Origin: Rubrobacter xylanophilus DSM 9941
Lineage (GTDB): Bacteria; Actinomycetota; Rubrobacteria; Rubrobacterales; Rubrobacteraceae
Length of the DNA: 64,000 nt
Assembly (NCBI RefSeq): GCF_000014185.1
Contig: NC_008148.1
Location: 1,530,001 to 1,594,000, forward strand
Direction: 5' to 3'
Positions 30,788-38,803 of the stretch are shown here, piece by piece. How positions within the stretch are numbered: the stretch's first letter is position 1; each line of letters begins with the position of its first letter. The translations under genes were made by a program, and so were the position numbers. The notes below the pieces were generated by a model. It searched no databases and had not been told where the DNA came from. It saw only the letters and a program-made list of their open reading frames with translations.

Positions 30788-32416
30788 CTATCCCCACATG
30801 TCCCGCGGGCTCTCCGGGTCGACGAGCACGTTGAGCAGGCGGGGGCCTCCGGAGGCCAGCGCGCGCCCGAGGGCCTCCTCCAGCTCCCCTGCTCCCCGCA
30901 CCGTCTCGGCCGGGCACCCGAGGCTGCGGGCCGCCCCCTCCGGGTCGAGCCCCTCCAGGCCGGTCCCCGGGAGCCCGCCCCCCAGCCCGTCGCGCCGGGC
31001 CAGCAGCCGGAGCACCCGGTACTGGCGGTTGTTGAGCACGACGAAGACGACCCTCCGCGCGTAGCGCCCGGCGCTCCACAGCGCCTGCAACCCGTAGGCG
31101 AGCGAGCCGTCGCCCACCACGCACACCACCGGCCGCTCCGGGTCGGCGATGCTGAGGCCGACGGCGGCCGAGACGCCGAACCCGAGCCCCCCACTCGCCG
31201 CGCTGTAGAACCCGCCGGGCCTCCTGACCCTGATGTACCGGTGCAGCAGGGGCTTGCTGGAGGGGGTCTCCTCGACCACCACGGCCTCCTCGGGGAGCGC
31301 CCGCCCGACGGCGTAGAGCGCGTAGTCCACGGGCAGCGGCTCGGCCGCCCGGGGTGCGGGCGGGGCCGGCGGGGGCTGCGGCGCCGGGCGCCCGGAGGGG
31401 CGAACGCTCCCGAGCAGGTGCCGCACCGCGAGGGCCACGTCCCCCACCAGGCTCACCCCCACGGGGGCCCGCGCGGCCTCCTCCGGGTCGTCGGTCACGT
31501 GCAAGAGCTCCGTCCCCTCGGCCACCACCGGCCCCGGCAGGTAGCGGTAGTACCTGAAGACCGGGGCGCCGAGCACCAGCACCACGTCGTGCCCGGAGAG
31601 CTCCTCCGCGAGCGCGGCCTGGGCCGGGCTCAGGTGGCCCCGGAACAGCGGGTGGTCCTGCGGGAAACCCGCCCGGGAGGCGAAGGGATCGGCCCACGCC
31701 GCCGCCCTTAGCTTCTCGGCAAGCCTCACCGTGTCCTCCCAGGCGCCCGAGCGGTCCACCCCGGCCCCCGCGACGATGGCCGGCGAGCGGGCGGCCTCCA
31801 GCGCCCGCGCCGCCCGCTCCAGCTCGCGCTCGTCCGGCCGGGCCCTGTGCACCACCCTGTGCCGCGGCACCTCCCCCGCAACGGCCTCCCAGTCGTCCTG
31901 CGGGACGGCGACGAAGGCCGGGCCCGCCGGCGGCTGGGCCGCGAGGTGGTAGGCCCGCGCGATGGCAGCCGGCACGTCCTCCGCCCGCACCGGCTGGCTG
32001 CTCCACTTCACGTAGGGCTGCGCCATCTCGGTGAGCCTCCCCGCGAGAAACGGCTCCGCGGCGAGGTGGCGCCGGTCCTGCTGCCCGGCCACGATGACCA
32101 GCGGCGTGCGGTTGAGGTACGCCGTCATGATCGCCGCCGAGGCGTTGCCCAGCCCCGAAGCGGTGTGCAGGTTGACCAGCGCCGGACGCCCCCGCCCCTG
32201 GGCGTAGCCGTCGGCTATCCCGACCACCGCCCCCTCGTGCAGCCCGAGCACGTAGGAGAAGTCCTCCGGAAAGCCCGAGAGAAACGGAAGCTCCGTGGAG
32301 CCGGGGTTGCCGAAGACGGTCGTCATCCCGAGCTCGCGCAGAAGGTCGAAGGTGGCCTCGCGCACCGTCGGGCGACGCCCCGCCCCCGCGCGGCCCTGCT
32401 CTCTCGTGGTCCTCAC
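30788..32416 (-). CDS. mdlC: Benzoylformate decarboxylase-like ThDP enzyme
   Basis: 542 aa. It aligns along its length with MdlC: FGNPGSTELPFLSGFPEDFSYVLGLHE (Ser and Glu active-site residues kept), NLHTASGLGNA (catalytic His kept), and the ThDP-Mg motif GDGSLAYGLQALWSA ending in NN. MdlC decarboxylates benzoylformate to benzaldehyde and can ligate aldehydes. The second catalytic histidine, in the FRYHQY motif of the Pseudomonas enzyme (His281), is tyrosine here (FRYYRY), so activity or substrate may differ. It is divergent from a cupin dioxygenase and upstream of an MFS permease. Confidence 0.82.
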   Translation of the reverse strand: MRTTREQGRAGAGRRPTVREATFDLLRELGMTTVFGNPGSTELPFLSGFPEDFSYVLGLHEGAVVGIADGYAQGRGRPALVNLHTASGLGNASAAIMTAYLNRTPLVIVAGQQDRRHLAAEPFLAGRLTEMAQPYVKWSSQPVRAEDVPAAIARAYHLAAQPPAGPAFVAVPQDDWEAVAGEVPRHRVVHRARPDERELERAARALEAARSPAIVAGAGVDRSGAWEDTVRLAEKLRAAAWADPFASRAGFPQDHPLFRGHLSPAQAALAEELSGHDVVLVLGAPVFRYYRYLPGPVVAEGTELLHVTDDPEEAARAPVGVSLVGDVALAVRHLLGSVRPSGRPAPQPPPAPPAPRAAEPLPVDYALYAVGRALPEEAVVVEETPSSKPLLHRYIRVRRPGGFYSAASGGLGFGVSAAVGLSIADPERPVVCVVGDGSLAYGLQALWSAGRYARRVVFVVLNNRQYRVLRLLARRDGLGGGLPGTGLEGLDPEGAARSLGCPAETVRGAGELEEALGRALASGGPRLLNVLVDPESPRDMWG

Positions 32417-32634
32417 TCCTCCCCCCCAAAACCTCTACAGGCCCAACCCGCGCCCCCGGCGCGGGACGCCCCCATTGTGGGCGAAGCCGGACGGCGTTTC
32501 CAATACGGTTTTGCTGCAGTGCCTATACGGAGAGGATATATCCCCGCCGTATCGGGGCCTACGCAGCGGGTATTTGTCCCTGCGCCCGACTTTGTGTACA
32601 TTTTTGTGTGCAACGATCGCGGAGAGGAGGAGGC
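32417..32634. promoter_or_regulatory. Divergent control region with tandem TTTGTGTRCA repeats
   Basis: 218 bp between the divergent decarboxylase and cupin genes. Two direct repeats TTTGTGTRCA occur at 32591-32600 and 32603-32612 (12-bp period), just before the cupin SD. ATACGG and CCGTAT form an inverted pair near 32525-32550. AT-rich blocks suggest promoters, but no clear -35/-10 pair can be assigned. Confidence 0.45.
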
Positions 32635-33165
32635 ATGACCGAGGCCAAACGGGAGTTCTGGCGCGACATAAAGCCCATCGAGAACCCGCACCGGCCGGGC
32701 TCGCTGCCCGAGGTCTACCACCAGGGGGCGCCCACCGACGACGAGCGCTACTACGTGCCCCTCACCGAGACGGTGGGCACGCGCCCGCTGCTGATCATCC
32801 CCAGCCAGAACCGCTGGTGCGACGTGCTGTACGCCAGGGGGGCGGGTCTGGTCAACCGCCACTACCACCCCCACCAGGTCTTCGCCTACACCATCTCCGG
32901 CAAGTGGGGCTACCTGGAGCACGACTGGGTGGCCACCGCCGGGGACTGGGTCTACGAGCCGCCGGGCGAGTCGCACACCCTCGTCGCCTACGAGCACGAG
33001 GAACCCATGAAGGTGACCTTCAACGTCACCGGCCCGCTGGTGTGGCTGGACGAGAACGGCGAGCCGGAGGGCACCTTCGACGTCTTCGACTACATCCAGC
33101 TGTGCAAGGAGCACTACGAGAAGGTGGGCATCGGGGCGGAGTATGTGGAGCGTTTGATCCGCTGA
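32635..33165 (+). CDS. Cupin of the 2,4'-dihydroxyacetophenone dioxygenase-like family
   Basis: 176 aa, ATG start with SD GGAGGAGG. A single cupin barrel: motif 1 GLVNRHYHPHQVFAYTISGKWGYLEHDW gives the metal ligands (two His plus further His/Glu candidates), and motif 2 is PGESHTLVAYEHEEPMKVTFNVTG. The pattern resembles DAD-type cupins that cleave aryl hydroxymethyl ketones to an aryl acid and formate with non-haem iron. Family assignment is from memory of sequence pattern. Pairing with an MdlC-like ligase/decarboxylase makes an aryl-ketone substrate plausible. Confidence 0.65.
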   Translation: MTEAKREFWRDIKPIENPHRPGSLPEVYHQGAPTDDERYYVPLTETVGTRPLLIIPSQNRWCDVLYARGAGLVNRHYHPHQVFAYTISGKWGYLEHDWVATAGDWVYEPPGESHTLVAYEHEEPMKVTFNVTGPLVWLDENGEPEGTFDVFDYIQLCKEHYEKVGIGAEYVERLIR

Positions 33166-33168
33166 GGT

Positions 33169-35457
33169 TCAGCGTTTTGCGGGCTCGTCCCTCCTTCTAC
33201 GGGCGAGCCCGAGCTTTCTCTCCACCTCCTCCGGAGAGGCCGGGCGGGAGAAGTAGTAGCCCTGAGCCAGGTCGCAGCCCAGAGAGCGGAGGTGGGCGAG
33301 CTGCTCCTCCGTCTCCGTGCCCTCGGCGGTCACGCACATGTTCAGGCTCTTGGCCAGGGCGATGACCGCGCCCACGATGGAGGTCGCCTGGAGGTCGCGT
33401 CCGATCCCCTCGATAAACGACCGGTCTATCTTCAGCGTGTCGACCGGGAACGTCCTGAGGTAGCTGAGCGCCGAGTAGCCGCTCCCGAAGTCGTCGAGCG
33501 CGATCCGCACGCCCAGCGCCGAGAGCTCCTCCAGCCTCCTCGCCGCCTCCCGCGCGTCCTCCACCGCCGCCTGCTCGGTGATCTCCAGCTTCAGGTGGCG
33601 CGCCTCCAGCCCGCTCAGGCCGAGGGCCTCCTCCACCTCGCGGACGAGCCGGGGGTGGTGCAGCTGGCTGGCGGAGAGGTTCACCGCGAGCGCGAGCTCC
33701 CGGGAGCCGCCCTTCTGCCACTCCCGCACCTGCCGGCACGCCTCGCGCAGCACCCACCGGCCGATCGGCACGATGAGGCCGCTCTCCTCCGCCACGGAGA
33801 GAAACTCCGCCGGCCCGACGGTCCCCCGCCCGGGTCGCTCCCAGCGCACCAGCGCCTCCACCTCCACCACCTCCCCGGTGGCGAACGAGACTATGGGCTG
33901 GTAGTGGACGGCGAACTCCCCGCGCTCCAGGGCCGCCCGCAGCTCGGCCTCCAGCCGCAGCTTCTCCGCGCGGGCATTCCGCATCCGGGGCTCGAAGACC
34001 TCGTAGCGCCCCTTCCCCCTCTCCTTCGCCACGTACATGGCCGCGTCAGCGTCCCGGAGGAGGCTCTTCGCCTCCCTCGCGGGACCGAAGGCCACGCCCA
34101 CGCTCGCGGCCGCCACCCTGCCCACGCCGCCCACGGAGTAGGGCTCCCCGAGGCGGTCCAGGATCCTTTCGGCCACCCTCACGGCCGCGCCGACGTCCGA
34201 GATCTCCTCGATCAGCACGGCGAACTCGTCCCCGCCCAGCCGGGCCACCGTGTCGGAGGGCCGCACGCAGGCCCTGATTCGCCCGGCGACCGAGACGAGC
34301 AGCGCGTCCCCCACCTCGTGGCCGAGGGAATCGTTCACGGACTTGAACCCGTCCAGGTCGAGCATGAGCACGGCCAGGCGCCCGCAGTCGAGCGGGTTCG
34401 CCCGGGAGGCGGCGTGGGCCAGCCGGTCGGAGAACAGCGCCCGGTTGGCGAGCCCGGTGAGGGGGTCGTGCAGCGCCTGCTGCTCCAGCCTCTCCTGCAG
34501 CCGCTCGCGCTCCGAGAGGGTTCGCAGGAGCGCCACCACGATGCCCCTTATCCGGATGACGGCGAGCGCGAAGATCAGGACGCACCCCGCCGCGATGGGG
34601 TAGGCGTCGATCCGCACGCCCAGCGCGGCCTGCGCCGCGAGCAGCCCCGGCGCCGTGAGGGCCGCCCCGGTGAGGAGGGCGATGCGCCGGTTCGTGAGCA
34701 GGGCCGGCTCCGCCGAACCGGGCTGCGGCACGGAGAGCCCCCGCATCGAGGGGTGCAGCGCCGCCGCCCCGAGGAGCACGTAGCAGGCCAGCCACCCGGC
34801 ATCTACCCAGCTCCCGTCCCGGTAGGAGCCCTGCAGCACCTGCAGCCCGTACACCGAGTCGGCGAGGAGCAGGACGGCGAAGGAGAGCCCCAGCAGGTAG
34901 AGCGCAGGGACCCTCCCGCCGAACCCCAGCAGGTAGCGCGCGAGGGCCGCCAGCAGGAGCACGTCGAGCAGCGGGTAGGCCACCGAGACGGCCTTCGCCG
35001 GGAGGGAGAGCGAGGGGTCGTGCACGTAAGGGCCGATGATGAGCCCCCAGTAGAGCAGGGCGCCCCCGGACGCGACCATCAGGGGGTCCACCAGGGCGTC
35101 CAGCCCGTTGCTCACGGTGCGGTGCTGGAGCAGGAGAAGCCCGGCGCCCAGGAAGACGTAGCCGAGCAGGTAGAGCGCGTCCGCGTAGGAGGGGTAGGGC
35201 ACGCTCCCCCTGGACCAGTAGTAGCTCCAGAGGCAGTCGGCGAGGCTCATGAGCAGCGGCCCCAGCGAGAGCACGAACCAGGGCAGGCGCCGGGACGGGC
35301 GGTGGAGGAGCGCCCCGAGGGCGACCGCCGCGGCGGAGGAGGCCCCGGTCAGGATGTACACCGCCGCGGCGAGCCCCGCCGGGAGCAAGAAGTAACCGGC
35401 GGTGGCGAGCGCCCCCAGCCCCGCATACGCCGCCCACAAGAACCTGCCTGCCGCCAT
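33169..35457 (-). CDS. Membrane GGDEF-EAL cyclic-di-GMP protein
   Basis: 762 aa. About nine hydrophobic segments (residues 1-310) form a membrane sensor module. A short coiled coil (LSERERLQERLEQQ) leads to a GGDEF domain (about 325-490) with intact RLGGDEFAV, and then an EAL domain (about 500-750) with EVEALVRW, NLSAS, DDFGSGYSAL and AEGTETEEQ. Both catalytic motifs look complete, so it could make and degrade c-di-GMP, or one domain may regulate the other. It is convergent with the cupin (3 nt apart). A near-palindrome CTTTCGCAACTTTTGCAAAG sits just upstream of the start. Confidence 0.93.
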   Translation of the reverse strand: MAAGRFLWAAYAGLGALATAGYFLLPAGLAAAVYILTGASSAAAVALGALLHRPSRRLPWFVLSLGPLLMSLADCLWSYYWSRGSVPYPSYADALYLLGYVFLGAGLLLLQHRTVSNGLDALVDPLMVASGGALLYWGLIIGPYVHDPSLSLPAKAVSVAYPLLDVLLLAALARYLLGFGGRVPALYLLGLSFAVLLLADSVYGLQVLQGSYRDGSWVDAGWLACYVLLGAAALHPSMRGLSVPQPGSAEPALLTNRRIALLTGAALTAPGLLAAQAALGVRIDAYPIAAGCVLIFALAVIRIRGIVVALLRTLSERERLQERLEQQALHDPLTGLANRALFSDRLAHAASRANPLDCGRLAVLMLDLDGFKSVNDSLGHEVGDALLVSVAGRIRACVRPSDTVARLGGDEFAVLIEEISDVGAAVRVAERILDRLGEPYSVGGVGRVAAASVGVAFGPAREAKSLLRDADAAMYVAKERGKGRYEVFEPRMRNARAEKLRLEAELRAALERGEFAVHYQPIVSFATGEVVEVEALVRWERPGRGTVGPAEFLSVAEESGLIVPIGRWVLREACRQVREWQKGGSRELALAVNLSASQLHHPRLVREVEEALGLSGLEARHLKLEITEQAAVEDAREAARRLEELSALGVRIALDDFGSGYSALSYLRTFPVDTLKIDRSFIEGIGRDLQATSIVGAVIALAKSLNMCVTAEGTETEEQLAHLRSLGCDLAQGYYFSRPASPEEVERKLGLARRRRDEPAKR

Positions 35458-35500
35458 ACGGAAAAGACCTCTTTCGCAACTTTTGCAAAGACCCTGAAAA

Positions 35501-35524
35501 GCCCGCGAGGCGCGCCTCGCGGGC
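35501..35524 (-). terminator. Rho-independent-type terminator after the IMPase gene
   Basis: A 24-nt perfect palindrome (arms GCCCGCGAGGCG) is followed on the minus strand by TTTT. It separates the inositol-monophosphatase-like gene from the GGDEF-EAL gene. Confidence 0.75.
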
Positions 35525-35582
35525 GTCGCAGGGGGTTATCGGACCGGAGGAGCGGGAACTTTAGCGTCTCCGGCGAGCCCCC

Positions 35583-36362
35583 TCACCGCCCGGAGAACGG
35601 GCGCGTGAGGTCGAGCATCGCCGCGTGCAGCGGTCCGTTGCTCGCGACTATCTCCCTTCCCTCCACGTCGAGCGGCCCGCCGCGGTAGTCCGACACCCTC
35701 CCGCCGGCCTCCTCCAGGATCAAAGCGGCCGCGGCAACATCCCAGGCCCAGACCCCGCGCTCGTAGTAGCCGTCGAGCCTCCCGCAGGCGACGTAGCAGA
35801 GGTCCAGGGCGCTGGAGCCGAGCCGCCGCATGCCCCGCGTGCGCGTGGCGAAGCGCCCGAAGAGCTCCAGGGCCTCGGGCATCTTGGCCCGATCGTAGGG
35901 GAAGCCGGTGGCCACGAGCGCCCGGATGAGCTCGCCGTTGTCCGAGGTGCTTATGGGCTCGCCGTTAAGTGTGGCTCCCCCTCCCCGCCGGGCGGCGAAC
36001 ATCTCGTCCCTCACCGGGTCGTAGACCGCCCCCAGGACGACCTCTCGCCCCCTCTGAAGGGCGACGGAGACCGCGAAGATGGGAAGCCCGTGGGCGAAGT
36101 TGACCGTCCCGTCGAGGGGGTCCACGACCCAGCGCACATCACCCTCCCCCGCGGTCTGCCCGCTCTCCTCGGCCAGCACGCCGTAGCCGGGGAAGGCCCC
36201 GAGAAGCCTCTCCTTGAGCAGGCGCTCCGCCCTCACGTCCGTCTCCGTCACCAGGTCGACCTCGCCCTTGTAGCGGACCTCCCCTCTCCGGCCGAAGCCC
36301 GCGAGCAGCACCCCGCCCGCGGCCCTGGCCGCCTCCAGCGCCACCTCGAACTCCCCGCGCAA
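35583..36362 (-). CDS. suhB: Inositol-1-monophosphatase family phosphatase
   Basis: 259 aa from TTG (SD AAGGGAG, 4 nt). Mg-dependent phosphatase fold with all metal motifs: LAEESG (Glu), WVVDPLDGTVNF (Asp-x-Asp-Gly-Thr), and AWDVAAAALILEEAGG (Trp-Asp). Possible substrates include inositol phosphates, histidinol phosphate and PAP. An ATG 66 nt upstream (36426-36428) preceded by a TACCTT -10-like box would add a non-conserved Gly/Arg-rich leader and cannot be excluded. Followed by a strong terminator. Confidence 0.88.
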   Translation of the reverse strand: MRGEFEVALEAARAAGGVLLAGFGRRGEVRYKGEVDLVTETDVRAERLLKERLLGAFPGYGVLAEESGQTAGEGDVRWVVDPLDGTVNFAHGLPIFAVSVALQRGREVVLGAVYDPVRDEMFAARRGGGATLNGEPISTSDNGELIRALVATGFPYDRAKMPEALELFGRFATRTRGMRRLGSSALDLCYVACGRLDGYYERGVWAWDVAAAALILEEAGGRVSDYRGGPLDVEGREIVASNGPLHAAMLDLTRPFSGR

Positions 36363-36514
36363 GCCGCTCCCTTCTCTCGCCTGCAGCGTACCTCGCCCCA
36401 AACGGCGGGAGGACGCCCCGCCAGCCATACAAGAAGGTAGCAGACAAAACCCCCACAAAGATGCGAGGAGAGGGTGGGGGAAGCCCGGGCGCCGCGGCCA
36501 GGGCGCCGCTGAGG

Positions 36515-36865
36515 CTACTGCTCCTCCCGGCGCAGGCCCTGCGAGGGTGCGGGGCCAGCGCCGCGGCTTTCCCCGGCGGCCTCGCCGCGCCGCGCGTACG
36601 CTCTCTCCACGATGTCCTGCGCGACGTTACGGGCGCCCCAACCGAAGGCGATCGCCGCAGCCAGGGCGACGCCGGCGAGAAGGATCAGGAACGTCGGCGC
36701 GGTGAGGCTCACGGCTATGCCGAGCTCCGTAAGGGCGGCGAACACCGCGTAGATGATGATCGCGTAGCGGGCTATGTCCGCGAGGATGCCGCTGCCGGTC
36801 GCCCCCCGGACGACGCCCGCCAGAAAGTTTGCCAGGAGCGCCGCCAGGATCAGGAGTAGAGATAC
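36515..36865 (-). CDS. Small membrane protein with conserved TM-helix (MscS-associated) motif
   Basis: About 116 aa. Hydrophobic helix 1 (LLLILAALLANFLAGVV) is followed by ILADIARYAIIIYAVFAALTELGIA and LILLAGVALAAAIAFGWGARNVAQDIVE, which resembles the conserved TM-helix repeat found in CmpX/MscS-like proteins. The start is unclear: no ATG, GTG or TTG lies in frame near the N-terminus, and the position given is a GTA placed 5-7 nt after GGAAGGGAAG. It begins 26 nt after the stop of the next upstream membrane gene and is likely translated by coupling. Confidence 0.6.
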   Translation of the reverse strand, partial: VSLLLILAALLANFLAGVVRGATGSGILADIARYAIIIYAVFAALTELGIAVSLTAPTFLILLAGVALAAAIAFGWGARNVAQDIVERAYARRGEAAGESRGAGPAPSQGLRREEQ

Positions 36866-36891
36866 GCCGTCTTCCCTTCCGGGCCGCGCCG

Positions 36892-37440
36892 TTACGGTCG
36901 AGCACGACCGACCCTCGCCCCCCTGGCGCCACCCAGCGCGCCGCCGATGAACGGGAACAGCAACGCCAGAACCCCCGAGACCGTAAGCACCGTCCCGAGC
37001 CCCTGTTGCGGCACGTTCTGGGCCGCTCCCCTGGCGGGCTCCGGGAGGGTGACGCCGGAGAGTTGATCCACGAAACCCGCCCCGACGGCGGCTCCCACGA
37101 CGGCCAGCACCACCGTCACGACCAGCGCCAGCAGCGGCACCAGCAGGCCGTGCTTGACCCCCTGCCGGCTCGCCATCCGCCCCGCCACGTAACCCCCGAT
37201 GTAGAAGGCGAGAAGCAGGGTTATCAGGAGGCCGACGAGGCCCGAGAGCCCGCCCCCCGCCGCCCCGCGGCCCAGGCCAAGGACGCCCAGTACGGCGCCG
37301 ACTACGGCCGCCACTAAGCCGCTGAGGATGAGGCTGGCCCCCAGAGCCGCAAGCCAGCCGAGCACGACGCTGGTCCAGCTCGTGCCGAGCGCGCGGTGAT
37401 GCCGACCTCCGTGCGTCGCCTCCTCCCCTCTCTGCGCCAC
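36892..37440 (-). CDS. TIGR04086/YrzE-like membrane protein
   Basis: 182 aa from a GTG that follows AGGAGG by 5 nt. Four or more hydrophobic segments (VVLGWLAALGASLILSGLVAAVVGAVLG, LVGLLITLLLAFYIGGYVAG, LLVPLLALVVTVVLAVVGAAVGAG, LTVSGVLALLFPFIGGALGG), with the GGYVAGRMASRQGVKHGLLV block typical of these small envelope proteins. The family has no established function. It is paired with the TM-helix protein downstream, suggesting a shared envelope-stress role. Confidence 0.6.
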   Translation of the reverse strand: MAQRGEEATHGGRHHRALGTSWTSVVLGWLAALGASLILSGLVAAVVGAVLGVLGLGRGAAGGGLSGLVGLLITLLLAFYIGGYVAGRMASRQGVKHGLLVPLLALVVTVVLAVVGAAVGAGFVDQLSGVTLPEPARGAAQNVPQQGLGTVLTVSGVLALLFPFIGGALGGARGARVGRARP

Positions 37441-37627
37441 GCCCACCTCCTCTCACAGCCGGACGCAGAAGACGCGCCGGTCAGCCTTTACTCGAGTCCG
37501 ATGCCAGGAAAACCCCTTGAGGTGCCGCTCGCGAACCCTTCCCTGCCTTCCTCCCCTCTGTAGCGAGTCGCCCGCGGGCTCTTCTTGTAAGGTTTTTTAT
37601 TTCCCGAGCCCACGAAATCCGAAACCT

Positions 37628-37657
37628 CCCCGGAGCGTCACGCCGCAACCTCCGGGG
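37628..37657 (-). terminator. Hairpin after ABC-2 permease gene
   Basis: Arms CCCCGGAG/CTCCGGGG around a 14-nt loop, 45-75 nt after the permease stop. The rest of 37457-37702 shows only a weak GGGCTC/GAGCCC pair and an AT-rich patch (TTTTTTATTT), with no gene. Confidence 0.5.
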
Positions 37658-37702
37658 GAAGAGTGGGGCCTCGCGGGACTCGGGCGAGACGTGCGGCGTG
37701 GA

Positions 37703-38803
37703 TCAGGCCCCCGGCTCCCAGCGGAAAAAGCGGACGGCGAGCAGGAACCCGACGAGGGCGGTGGCGAGCAGCGCCGCAACGTCGGTCCAGAGGTGGGAGA
37801 TCGAGGTGCCGTAGACCATCGCCTGCCGCAGGCCATCGGCGAGGTACGAGAGGGGCAGGGCCCTGGCCACATCCTGCATCCAGTTCGGGGCCTGGGTGAT
37901 CGGGAAGAAGATCCCGGCCAGAAAAAGCATGGGGAAGGTGATCAGGTTGCCCAGGGTGTTCGCGCTCTCGACCTTGCTCGAGATGCCCGCGACGAAGAAC
38001 CCTATGCCGAGGAAGGCCAGCGCCCCGAGGATGGAGAAGACGGCAACGCCTGCAACGACCGAGGCGACATCCCCGCCCACGTGCAGGCCGAAGAGCGCCC
38101 GGGCCATCCCCAGCAGGATCGCCACCTGGCAGAGCACGACGATGAGGTTGGAGACGATCCTGGCCCCGATAAAGCCCACGAGCGGGAAGGGGGTGACCCG
38201 GATGCGCCGCAGCACGCCCCGCTCGCGCAGGACCACGAACGCCGTGGCGAGGCCGAGAACCCCGTTCTGCATGATGCTCATCGCGACGAAGCCGGGCGCC
38301 AGGTAATCTATGGTGTAGCCGAGCTCCCGCCCCTGCACCCCGCGGGTGCTCACGGAGACGAGCTCCGGCCCCTGCTGCGGACCCCGGTTGAAACGGTCGG
38401 CGATCTGCTGGATGGCCGCCGAGACCGCCTGCGAGGTGGAGAGCTTGGACCGGTCCACGTAGGCCTCGACCCGCAGGGGCTCGCCCGGCGCAACGCGCTC
38501 CGGAAAGACGAGGACGGCGTCAAGCTCGCCTTCCCTGAGCCTCTGGATCCCGGCCTCCCGGTCCCGCGAGCGCTCCACCTCGAAGAAGCTCGAGCGCTCC
38601 ATAGCCTCCGTCATCCGCGCTGCGAGGGGCGAGGAGCCGCCGTTCACGACGCCGGCGGTGGCGGTGAGGCCGGAGTCGTCGCTGAACAGGAAGCCGAAGA
38701 GCAGGATAAACAGGGCCGGGAAGACCAGAAGCCAGAACAGCGCGGTGCGGTTTCGCGCCTGCATCTTGAGGTTGGCCCCGACCATGGAGAAAAACGCCCT
38801 CAT
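37703..38803 (-). CDS. ABC-2 type transporter permease
   Basis: 366 aa, ATG start overlapping the ATPase stop by 1 nt (TGATG). One N-terminal helix (ALFWLLVFPALFILLFGFLF), a large extracytoplasmic domain (about residues 45-175), then five helices with the ABC-2 signature (AGIFFPITQAPNWMQDVARALPLSYLADGLR). Together with the adjacent ATPase it should form an exporter, typically for drugs, lipids or polysaccharide. The substrate cannot be read from sequence. Confidence 0.92.
   Translation of the reverse strand: MRAFFSMVGANLKMQARNRTALFWLLVFPALFILLFGFLFSDDSGLTATAGVVNGGSSPLAARMTEAMERSSFFEVERSRDREAGIQRLREGELDAVLVFPERVAPGEPLRVEAYVDRSKLSTSQAVSAAIQQIADRFNRGPQQGPELVSVSTRGVQGRELGYTIDYLAPGFVAMSIMQNGVLGLATAFVVLRERGVLRRIRVTPFPLVGFIGARIVSNLIVVLCQVAILLGMARALFGLHVGGDVASVVAGVAVFSILGALAFLGIGFFVAGISSKVESANTLGNLITFPMLFLAGIFFPITQAPNWMQDVARALPLSYLADGLRQAMVYGTSISHLWTDVAALLATALVGFLLAVRFFRWEPGA

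Noticed and set aside
35458-35500. c-di-GMP riboswitch upstream of the GGDEF-EAL gene
   Set aside because: The leader has a CTTTCGCAA/TTGCAAAG near-palindrome, but I could not match the conserved GEMM core helices.
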